In this document: positions 49,418 through 59,393 of the stretch, in pieces
How the letters are laid out: each line of letters opens with the position of its first letter
How positions within the stretch are numbered: the first letter of the stretch is position 1
DNA from: Adineta steineri
Lineage: Eukaryota; Rotifera; Eurotatoria; Adinetida; Adinetidae
Reading direction: 5' to 3'
Assembly (NCBI GenBank): GCA_905250115.1
Contig: CAJNOI010000071.1
Location: 124,001-188,000 of the forward strand
DNA: 64,000 bases
The notes under the pieces: generated by a model
Databases searched by the model: none
Told to the model about the DNA's origin: nothing
What the model saw: the letters and a program-made list of their open reading frames with translations, nothing else
Position numbers and translations under genes: made by a program

Positions 49418-51190
49418 ATGGCAAATAACACAACACGATGTTTTAAGTGTAATAAAGAAAAAATAACATATCCTTGTGAAGGATGTTCAAAAGAATTTTG
49501 TTTAATGCATTTAACAGAACATCGTCAAATATTAAATGAAGAACTACATCATATTATTAATGATTACGATCAATTTAAGCAGAGAATAGATGAACAAAAA
49601 CAAAATCCACAGAAACATTCATTAATAAAACAAATTAATCTATGGGAAATAAAATCAATTGAAATAATTCAACAAAAAGCACAGGAGTACAGAGAAATTC
49701 TCATGAAATCATCACAAATATGTATTAATGATATTGAAATGAAACTTAATGATTTAAATGAACAAATAAAACAATTTCAAAAAGAAAATGCATTTAATGA
49801 AAATAATTTAAATTATTTAAGAAATCAATTAAAAAAAATTACAGAGGAATTAAATAATCCATCAAATATGTCTATTCAACAAAACTCACGATCATTAATT
49901 GATGATATTTTATTTGTTTCATTACAAAAAAGTAAGTATTTAAAAGAGTAATTCTCATTTACTATGAACTTATGCTAAAAAACTATAAAAACAAAGAAAA
50001 GTGAGGATGAAAATAATAAAAACAATTGAAAATACTATTGTTCTTATTTAAAAAAAATAAATCAAAAAAATCTTTTCTCTTTCTCAATTTTTCTTATCTT
50101 TTGAAAACAAAATATTTCTTTATTTCATTCAAAAAACAATGGACGATTATTTCTTTTATGTTCTTTTTCAGTAGAATATTTTTCAAAAGTGAACTTTGAC
50201 AAAAAAACCAATCTTTTCTTTTTTTTCTTCCATAAAAAAACAAAGTTTTCTCTTCTTCTTTTTGTCAAAATCTTTTGTTTTTATCATTTTCTAGAACCAA
50301 CATTTAACAAATGGAAACAAAATGCCATCACTGTAGCTGGCGGAAATGGAAAAGGATGGAATTTTAATCAACTCAATTGTCCAGGAGGAATCTTTATTGA
50401 TAAAAACAAAAATATTTTCATTGCTAATGATTATAATCATCGTATTATTGAATGGAAATGTAATGCAAAGGTAGGACAAATCATTGCAGGTGGCAATGGT
50501 GGAGCAAATCGAATGGATCAATTGTTTCATCCAACTAATGTGGTTGTTGATCAACAAGATCATTCGATCATCATTGCTGACTGTAATAAAAGACGAGTGA
50601 TCCAATGGTTGAATCAATATCAACAAATTCTCATTGACAATATTGACTGTTTGGGCTTGGCAACAGATAAACATGGATCTCTTTATGTTTCTGATTATAA
50701 GAAAAATGAAGTGTGGCATTGGAAAATGAGAGAAAGCAATGAAGGAACTGTAGTGGCAGGTGGAAATGGAAGTGGAAATCAACTTAATCAACTCAATCGC
50801 CCTACTTTCATCTTTGTTGATGAAGATCAATCTATTTATATATCAGATGAAAACAATCATCGCGTGATGAAATGGACAAAAGATGCAAAAGAAGGAACAG
50901 TTGTGGCTGGAGGAAATGGTAAAGGAAGAAACCTCAATCAGTTATGGTCACCTGAAGGAGTAGTTGTTGATGATTTGGGTCAAATCTATGTGGCAGATTT
51001 AGGGAATGATCGAGTAATGCGTTGGTGTGAAGGAAAAGAAGAAGGTGAAATTGTTGTTGGTGGGAATGGTAAAGGAAATCAATCAAATCAATTGAATCAT
51101 CCTCATGGTTTATCTTTTGATGATGAAGGAAATCTTTATGTCGCTGATTCGGAAAATCATCGAATTCAAAAGTTTGAATTAATATTGTGA
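49418..51190 (+). CDS. B-box/coiled-coil/NHL-repeat protein 4
   Basis: Two exons (49418-49931, 50295-51190) with a phase-1 intron of 363 nt give 469 aa. The paralogues start ATG-GCA-ATG; here the first codon (49412) is GTG, so the second ATG at 49418 (MANNTTRCF) is used. Zinc ligands are intact (CFKCNKEKITYPCEGC, FCLMHLTEHRQ). The coiled coil is at about residues 45-155. The six NHL blades carry variable pairs ANDYNHRI, ADCNKRRV, SDYKKNEV, SDENNHRV, ADLGNDRV and ADSENHRI. Blade 1 has AN-D for AD. Blades 4-5 (about 50880-51050) are almost identical in DNA to NHL gene 3, though neighbouring blades differ, which points to gene conversion. Upstream DNA is shared with NHL gene 6. Confidence 0.88.
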
Positions 51191-51459
51191 ATGTAATTTT
51201 TATTTTGAGAAAAGAAAAAGTTAAATACTATTGTTGAAAAGCAATGAAAAAGTCTAATAAATATCGAAGAAATAGGAATTTTTTGATAAGGAAATAACAA
51301 AAAAGATTCTTTTTGTTTCGGTTTTTTTGAAAAATTTATTTTGATATTTTCGATTAAAAAATTCCAATAAATATTAAATTTTTTCACCTTTTGTTGATTT
51401 TTGCAAAGGAAAAGAAAAGAGAATATTTTGTAATTCCGATTGAATTGGAATGAAGCTTA

Positions 51460-51592
51460 TTTGAGGGTGGGTGTGGCTGTAAGTGTGGATAGTATTGAGG
51501 GTGTGGGTGTAAGTGACGATAACTCATAATTAATTAAAGCAAGAGTTACACTAAAACACGCCTCTACACCCACCTACACCCACACCCTCAAG
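51460..51592. repeat. G-rich/C-rich inverted repeat, copy 7 (best preserved)
   Basis: The left arm repeats TTGAGGGTGGGTGTGG and TTGAGGGTGTGGGTGTAAG; the right arm reads CACCTACACCCACACCCTCAA. The arms can form a long hairpin. Units of the TGTGGG type recall bdelloid telomeric repeats. Confidence 0.75.
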
Positions 51593-52465
51593 AAATTTTT
51601 CAATAATATTTTCAAATGTATCATGTTGAAATTAGTTGGAAGTAATCAAAACTAGATGTTAGTATAATAAGAACTATATTAATGAATGAATACATCAATA
51701 CGATGAGTACTGATAATCTAATTTCTTCAGTTTCTTATTATTTTTCGTTACATAGCATAATTAGAATATGTTAAAATCGATTACGCACCATGTAACAGGT
51801 ATTATATACATGTTCAATTTATCTTGGATGGAGACAGATTCCGATGAATTCTTATCGGGCTTTTCTGATTTTAAAATATAAATTGTGTTTTGTTTTTTTT
51901 TGCTTTATGGTCAGTATTATATTACAATGTCAAAAGACAGCTTTTTAAATTGTCTTTTTGTAATCAATCGCAGCCATTTTTAAAAGGTTCTTCTCTTCTT
52001 TGTCTTAAATGAAATGTAATTGATATCTATCATAAAGTGAGAAAAAATCCAGGTGCACCAATTTCGGAGTTAAAAGAAAAGAAAAGGAAAGACTATATGT
52101 AAGACAATGGGTATCATTTAATCTTTCATATTTTTTTAAAACAAAAACGATATACTAATACACAATCAAAGGTATGAAAACTATTTCACAAGCGTCTGGA
52201 GAGAAATTTTAAAATATTGAAAACCTGTAAAAAAAACGAAGAAGATTTGAAGTATGTTTCAAAGGATCATATAAATTTTACTACTCAATTTTATTTGATT
52301 ATGACTGCCAATTATCTTTCAAAGAAATTGTTGATAAAATATTCTATGGACTTTGAGATCTTTGCTGAATCAAGGTTCCATTCTTAGGTAGATAGACTAG
52401 TCAAAAGGCAATCATGTATCATTGTCCTCCATAAGTCTGACAATTGAGATAATATATGTTTGTGT

Positions 52466-52486
52466 TTAAGCGTGGGTGTGGTAAAT
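52466..52486. repeat. G-rich single arm, copy 8
   Basis: TTTAAGCGTGGGTGTGGTAA without a clear partner arm; about 70 bp upstream of the ART start. Confidence 0.4.
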
Positions 52487-52557
52487 GAGTGACTTATTCT
52501 TACATGATTTTAGATTATTCTTTTCTTTGATTAATTCACAATGTTATTTCCAAAATA

Positions 52558-55500
52558 ATGGAAATGATTCCACTTCTTGAAACTCCTAAAGAATCTATTA
52601 GAAAACGAAATGACAATCATCTTGAAAGCTTTAGTCTTATTTGGCTTAATAATAATGAAAATGTTGACATCCAAAAAGAATTACGTAATACAATTAATCA
52701 TATTGAAACCTTTGATGATGTTGAAGAATGTAAAAACTATATTGAAAAAACATCAGAAAATGATCGATTAGTTCTTGTTACTAATGGTGAATTCGGTCAA
52801 CAAATTATTCCTTCAATTCATCAACTAAGACAAATTTCATCAGTTTATATCAATTCAGAAGATAAACAGTGGTCAAATGATTTTCCCAAGGTGAACAAAA
52901 AAAAGTATTAATAAAGTTTAATTTCAACTGATTATTTTTCTAGTTAAAAGGTATTCATGTTAAAATGGATGAACTCATCTTACAAATCCGTGAAGATTAT
53001 AAAAATCGTCGGAAAATAGAAGAACCTGTATGGATGAATATGTTTACAACAGTAAATGATGCAGGAAAATCAACCACAGGAATCAATGGTCAATTTGTAT
53101 TTTCTCAATTATTACTTGATTGTCTTCTTCGATTAAAACCAAATGAAAATGATCGAAATGAGTTAATTTCATATTGTGAAAAAGAATATGAAGGAAATCA
53201 AAATGAATTAAACCATCTTCATGAATTTCAGAGCAGTTATTCATCGGACAACGCCTTATGGTGGTATACTCGTGAATCTTTCTTTTATAAAACATTAAAT
53301 GCAGCTCTGAGAAAAGAAAATATTCATATGATTTATTTATATCGTTCCTTTATTATTGATATACAAAATCAATTAGAAAATCATCAATGTCAATGTCCTA
53401 CTCGTGTTTATCGAAGTCAACTAATGTCAACTGATGAATTAAACTATCTTAAAAATAGTGTTGGACAATATGTCTCAGTGAATTCATTTCTTTCGACGAG
53501 TTTTAAAAAAGATATTGCAACTTTTTATCTCGGTGATACAAATCATCAATGGATCGATTTTGAAAAAGTTTTATTTGAAATTGATGCTGATCCAAAAGTT
53601 GTTACAACAAAACCATTTGCTGATATTAGTCAATTTAGTGATTTTAGTGATGAGTTCGAAGTTCTTTTTATGCTTGGATCGATATTTCGTTTGAATTCAA
53701 TTATTCGTGATGATCAAAATCAGTTTTGGATTATTCAAATGTGCTTATGTAGTGATGATGAACATAATTTGAAAGAAATTCTTATGGACATGAAAAATGA
53801 AATTGGAAATGGTGAAACAAATCTTTGTATTTTAGGAAAAGTTCTACGAGGAATGGGACATCTCGATTTATCAAAGAAATATTATTATCGTTGTTTAGAT
53901 GAACTTTCACAAAATGATCCTTTACTTCTTACTGTTTATAGAGATTTGGCTAAAATTGCTTCTCAAAAGAAGGATTATGAAGAACATCTTCGACTGAGAC
54001 GTGTTTTATCGGAAATCAATCAAAAAATACAATTAAATGATAATGAAATTCAGACAAGTGAAATAGATAAATTGACTTACAATGGTAAAACAAACATGTT
54101 CATTTTATCAGATTTCGATACATAATGTTAATCTGTTATTTTAGACACAATACAAAAACGAAAATCAAAAGATTATATTCGATGTAATTGGTATTTGAAA
54201 TTATTGATATGTAGTTTTATTCTTATTTTGATGGTTGGAACTGGAATATTTGTATTACAATATACGATTACAAAAAAATCAAAAGAATGCAGTAAGTCAT
54301 TTTGATACAATTGATAAATCGTTGTTTCTTTCACTGTTATCAATCAACTAGCGAAGGTACGCGAGGTTGGTTCAGAACCTTACAGACCGAAAACTTGATA
54401 TATTAGAAAACGACAGGAAATACAGAGAGGATTGTGCGTGAAATTTTCATCTATCACCATAATATATTCCATCATAAATAATTGAAATAGCACAGCTCAG
54501 CCTATGGAGCACTCCAAATCCGTCCGATTGTTTACAGACTCCGTTGCAAAATCCATCCTTTTTCTTATAGATTTCGCTCCAACTCTGTCTCCACTTTATC
54601 TCGAATTTTCCTGTACATAGGGAAACGTCATCGACAATTTGGTGACGTCAGCTATAACAGGGCTATCTAGGTGAAATTTCACCCAGCTGCCACCCCTTCT
54701 CTTTTTGGTGATGCTATCCATTTCATGACCTTCCCATGGACCTAGTGCAGTACCATGGAAAGTTTGGTGACGCTACCTATTAAAGAGATTGAATGTATAG
54801 AAGATAGATAACAGTAAACGACTGGCGTCACTAAATCATACCTAAAAAGGTGTGATTTGATTCTAACTTTAGTATGTATAACATTAAAATGAAAGTTGTT
54901 CGAGACTGACTGGACATCATGCAGGTGGGTGAATCAGAGTTAATCGAAAGCATTGAAGTGAAGAAAAATTGATATGTTTTAAAAGAAAAGAAAAAAAATT
55001 TAAATTATTATTATTTATGATAAGTTTCCTAAAAAATTCGTTTTTCGTTCAGATTTGTATTTAACAAAGAGTAAATCAACAATTTTTTTTCTAATTTCTT
55101 TTCTGTTTGAATTAAATACTTTGTCAATTTGTTTCAAAAATAAATTCTTTTTCTTCAACCAAAAACAGATTTTCTTGTTTTTATTAAAATGTTTTGTTTT
55201 TATCATTTTCTAGAATCAATATTGAACAAATGGAAACAAAATCCCATCACCGTAGCTGGTGGAAACGGAAAAGGTCAAGCATTAAATCAACTCCACGGTC
55301 CTCGCGGAATCTTTATTGATACAAACAAAAATATTTTCATTGCTGATTTTAATAATCATCGTATTATTGAATGGAAAAACAATGCAAAAGAAGGACAAAT
55401 CATTGTCGGTGTTAATGGGCAAGGAAATCGTATGGATCAATTGGATCATCCAACAGATGTGATTGTTGATGAACAAAGTCATTCGATCATCATTGCTGAT

Positions 55501-56094
55501 TCTTTGAACAGACGAGTAATCCAGTGGATGAATCAAAATCAACAAGTTCTCATTCAGAATATTGATTGTTATGGTTTGGCAATGGATAAACAAGGATTTC
55601 TTTATGTTTCTGATCGTGTGAAGAATGAAGTGAGGCGATGGAAAATGGGTGAATACAATGAAGGAGTTGTGGTAGCTGGTGGAAACGAAAAAGGAAATCA
55701 ACTCAATCAATTATATGGTCCTACTTTTATCTTTGTTGATGAAGATCAATCTGTTTATGTATCAGATTCTGACAATGATCGTGTGATGAAATGGAAAAAA
55801 GGTTCAAAAGAAGGAACAATTGTGGCTGGAGGAAATGGTGAAGGGAGAAATCTCACTCAGTTGTCTTCACCTTATGGAGTCATTGTTGATGATTTGGGTC
55901 AAATATATGTGGCAGATCGTGGGAATGATCGAATAATGCGTTGGTGCGAAGGAAAAGGTGAAGTTGTTGTTGGTGGGAATGGCAAAGAAAATCAATTGTA
56001 TGGTCCCCGTGGTTTATCTTTTGATGATGAAAAAAATTTGTATGTTGTTGATTTAGGAAACAATCGAATTTTAAAATTTGAAATAATTTTGTAA
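52558..56094 (+). CDS. Predicted fusion: ADP-ribosyltransferase, TPR-like helices, TM helix, NHL propeller
   Basis: Four-exon model (52558-52890, 52944-54084, 54145-54291, 55214-56094) giving 833 aa, all phases compatible. Residues 1-125 hold a module often seen at the start of bdelloid TPR/ART proteins (FSLIWLNNNENV, RLVLVTNGEFGQQI). An R-S-E class mono-ADP-ribosyltransferase fold follows: VYRSQ (Arg268), FLSTSF (295-297), and EFE (Glu348, Glu350) before VLFMLGSIF. These suggest an active arginine-type enzyme using NAD+. TPR-like helices span about 404-468. A basic-flanked helix (WYLKLLICSFILILMVG) lies at about 507-530. Then comes an NHL propeller (542-833, six blades). The NHL exon has the usual acceptor TTTTCTAG but no B-box exon before it; the ART donor GCA|GTAAGT is phase 1, like every B-box donor. 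Without the last join, the ART-TM protein ends at 54305 (544 aa) and the NHL exon is an orphan. Transcript evidence is decisive. Confidence 0.55.
54292..55213. other. Long intron or intergenic interval between ART-TM and NHL exons
   Basis: The part at about 54353-54850 is clearly less AT-rich than its surroundings. It contains a motif TTTGGTGACG repeated at about 54636 and 54757 (with TTTTTGGTGATG near 54701) and a perfect palindrome GGTGAAATTTCACC near 54671. This looks like an inserted repeat. No B-box exon was found here on either strand. Confidence 0.5.
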
Positions 56095-56687
56095 ATATAA
56101 TTTTGATTTTGAAGAAAAGAAAAGAACTTTTTTGTTAAATAAAACATTGAGAATAAAAATAAAAGAAAAAACAAAGTTGTATTGTTGAAAATCAATGTAA
56201 AAAATCGATTAAAATTTGAAAAAAACAATAATTTTCAAAGAACAGTATATTTTACAGATTAAATAATAAAACAAAAAGAAATATCTCACATAATTGTCGT
56301 ATATTTATTATTACTTTTCAAAAGAATATCAAACAATAAAAAGAGATATTTTTTCTTCTTTATGTAAAAAAAACATGATTTTATTCCAGACAATAAAAAT
56401 TGATCCCATAGAATCTTGTTTTTTCTTATCTCAAAAATAAAAAAGTACATAGTCCAGCTTTACATTCTACATTAAAGATGAGATCATGTTTCTATTATAT
56501 ACCACCACTGCAGTCTCAAAAGATATTACATCAGTTTTATTAGTCGAATTTTGTCATAAACAAAGAATTTTCTTTCAATTGCTTTTACTATCGAGCAATG
56601 CTTTTATTGTCATCGAATGCTTACATTTAGAACTATAAAAGTAGAGAAGGATTTATTCATTTCTTCTGTCAACTTCTATTCAAAGAC
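56095..56687. other. Region between the ART-NHL gene and NHL gene 5
   Basis: 3' flank, then the class II upstream block from about 56500 (CATCAGTTTTATTAGTCGAATTTTGTC, CGAGCAATGCTTTTATTGTCATCGA). Confidence 0.6.
56634..56640 (+). promoter_or_regulatory. TATA-like box of NHL gene 5
   Basis: TATAAAA in AACTATAAAAGTAGAGAAGG, 54 nt before the ATG, as in NHL gene 3. Confidence 0.6.
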
Positions 56688-59249
56688 ATGGCAATGACAA
56701 ACAACAGAACACACTGTTTTAAAAGCAAAATAGAAAAAATAAAACATTCTTGTAAAAGATGTTCAAAAGGATTCTGTTTTGCAGATTTAACAGAACATAA
56801 ACAAATATTAAATAATGAATTAAATCATATTATTAATGATTATGATGGATTTAAACAAACAATTAATGAACATAAACGAAATTCACAAAATCATTCATTA
56901 ATAAAACAAATTAATCAATGGGAAAGAAATTCAATTGAAAAAATTAAACAAAAAGCACAAAATTGGAGAGAAATTGTTCTGAAATATTCATCAACAGTTA
57001 TTAATAATATTGAAATAAAGCTTAATGATTTAAATGAACAAATAAAACAACTTCACAGAGAAAATGAATTTAATGAAAGTAATTTAAATCGTTTAAGAAA
57101 TCAATTAATAGAAATTATAGAAGAATTAAATAATCCATCAAATATTTCTATCGAACAAGATTCGCAATCATTAATTAATGAAATTTCATATATTTTATCA
57201 AAAGGTAAATTTCTAGAAGAATAATTCTCATTTTCTATAATATTGTGTTGAAAAATTATAAAAATAATTTAGAGTATTATTGAGTTATTTGTTAACTAAA
57301 TCAATAACAGTAATATTAGTATGTAAGAAAAGGAATACTAAGATATTAAATAATATTAAATTAACTCTTTAATAAACGGTGGGACAAATGTGTCCCATTT
57401 TTTAGTTTATAAAAAGCATTTCTCTACTAGTAGTCAAATATTTTTGTATTAGAATAAATAAAAATAGTTGAATGAAATTTTCTTTAATTAATATCAATGG
57501 TTAAGAAGTATTTTAACTATTGAATGAATCAATTATGATTAAAATATTCTTTTCCAGTGTATAGATTATATGAAAAAAAGAGAGACAAATGATTTTCTGA
57601 TTTTAAAATCATATAGAATTTCATTGAATCTCGCGAATTATTGTTTTCATCTATCTATTTACAGTATTATTTTTCTCAAGTGAATGGCAAAGAGTTCTTT
57701 TCAAAGTGTTATGTTATAGAAAGATGTTTATTGTGAAGAGAATTTTCATAATTTTCTTTTCTGATTATTATAATTTAATGAATTAACATAACTAGCTTTC
57801 TTTGTTTTATTATGATTATATATTGATATTCCCTGATAAATATATGAATCAATTTATTTCGTTAAAGCTTAAGTGATTAATCTGGAAATCATTGTTATAT
57901 AGTTTTATTTCGATTTTAATTCAATTTCTTTTATTAATCGTCTTTTACTGTTTTTCTCTTTATTCTTTGATATTTTCAAGTTCTAACATACTAATCATCG
58001 GAATGAAATCAATAGATGTTTAGATTTCCAGTCTCATTAAATAAAACAAAAATATGCAAATCTAAACTTTTAAGAAATTCTTCATAATTACTTAAAAAAT
58101 ATTTAATTCTATTTCAGATATGTTTGATATGAAATATTTTCCTAAATAGCCATATTAAAACTGTAAATTGAAATAAATCAAAATTTTTCCTCTTTTTCTA
58201 TTATTTTAATGTTGATTTAATAAGAAAGCCTAAAAGATGAAATTTATTTCTAATCGAAATATTTTAAATCATTTTTAATTTATTTGTATCTTTTATTGAC
58301 AAATTTTCTAAAATAAATCAACAAAATCTTTTGTTTTCATCATTTTCTAGAATCAAACTTTAACAAATGGAATCAAAATGCTATCACTGTGGCTGGTGGA
58401 AATGGAAAAGGAAAAGAATTAGATCAACTCCATTGGCCTGTTGGAATCTTTATTGATAAAAACAAAAATATTTTCATTCCTGACTATTATAACCATCGTA
58501 TTGTTGAATGGAAATATAATGCAAAAGAAGCACACATCATTGCAGGTGGAAATAGAAATGGAAATCGAATGGATCAATTGAATTATCCAACAGATATGAT
58601 TGTCAATCAACAAAAGCATTCGATCATCATTGCTGATTTTGGAAACAACCGAGTAATTCAATGGGTGAATCAAACTCAACAAATTCTCATTGATAATATC
58701 CATTGTTGGGGCTTAGCAATGGATAAACGTGGATTTCTTTATGTTTCTGATTATAAGAAGAATGAAGTGAGACGATGGAAAATGGGTGATTACAACAACG
58801 AAGGAATTGTAGTTGCAGGTGGAAATAGAAAAGGAAATGAACTCAATCAACTTGATTATCCTACTTTTATCTTTGTTGATGAAGATCAATCTGTTTATGT
58901 ATCAGATAGAGACAATCATCGTGTGATGAAATGGAGAAAAGGTGCAAAAGAAGGAACACTTATGGCCGGAGGAAATGGCGAAGGAGAAGATCTCAATCAA
59001 TTGTCTTCACCTCAAGGAATAATCGTTAATTATTTGGGTGAAATCTATGTGGCCGATTGTGAAAATGATCGAGTAATGCGTTGGTGTGAAGGAAAAGAAG
59101 AAGGTGAAATTATTGTTGGTGGAAATGGTAAAGGAAATCAAACAAATCAATTGAATGGTCCCACTGGTTTATCTTTTGACGATGGAGGAAATCTATATGT
59201 TGCTGATTGCGAAAATGATCGAATTCAAAAATTTGAATTAGTTTTGTGA
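56688..59249 (+). CDS. B-box/coiled-coil/NHL-repeat protein 5, degenerate zinc module
   Basis: Two exons (56688-57204, 58351-59249) with a phase-1 intron of 1146 nt give 471 aa. The second zinc Cys is replaced (CFKSKIEKIKHSCKRC for CFKC...), and the later motif is FCFADLTEHKQ, so zinc binding may be impaired. The coiled coil is intact. The six NHL blades have variable pairs PDYYNHRI, ADFGNNRV, SDYKKNEV, SDRDNHRV, ADCENDRV and ADCENDRI. Donor GGTAAAT is weaker than the GTAAGT of the others. The intron contains a TTAACTCTTTAATAAACGG...GGGACA foldback near 57360 that recalls the left end of the TTAA elements at 1.8 kb. Confidence 0.85.
57360..57402. repeat. TTAA-CTCTTT start with foldback, possible MITE remnant
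   Basis: TTAACTCTTTAATAAACGG, then GGGACAAATGTGTCCC (6-bp stem, 4-nt loop). Only one end is visible, in the intron of NHL gene 5. Confidence 0.3.
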
Positions 59250-59314
59250 ACCGAATTTTGGTCTTGAAAAAAAGAAGAGAAATTTTTTTATAATTTGAAT
59301 TGAAATAAAAACTA

Positions 59315-59384
59315 CTTGAGGGTAGGTGTGGTTATAGATCGTATTTTGTTAAACCTACATCCATCCATCCTTATCCACACCTTT
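59315..59384. repeat. G-rich/C-rich inverted repeat, copy 9
   Basis: CTTGAGGGTAGGTGTGG on the left; CCATCCATCCTTATCCACACC on the right. Confidence 0.6.
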
Positions 59385-59393
59385 TGAATAAAT

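Larger units (their letters stand above)
51191..52557. other. Region between NHL gene 4 and the ART gene
   Basis: Contains the clearest G-rich inverted repeat (51460-51592) and a single-arm copy (about 52466-52486). Otherwise AT-rich with no exon recognised; presumed promoter of the ART gene. Confidence 0.55.
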
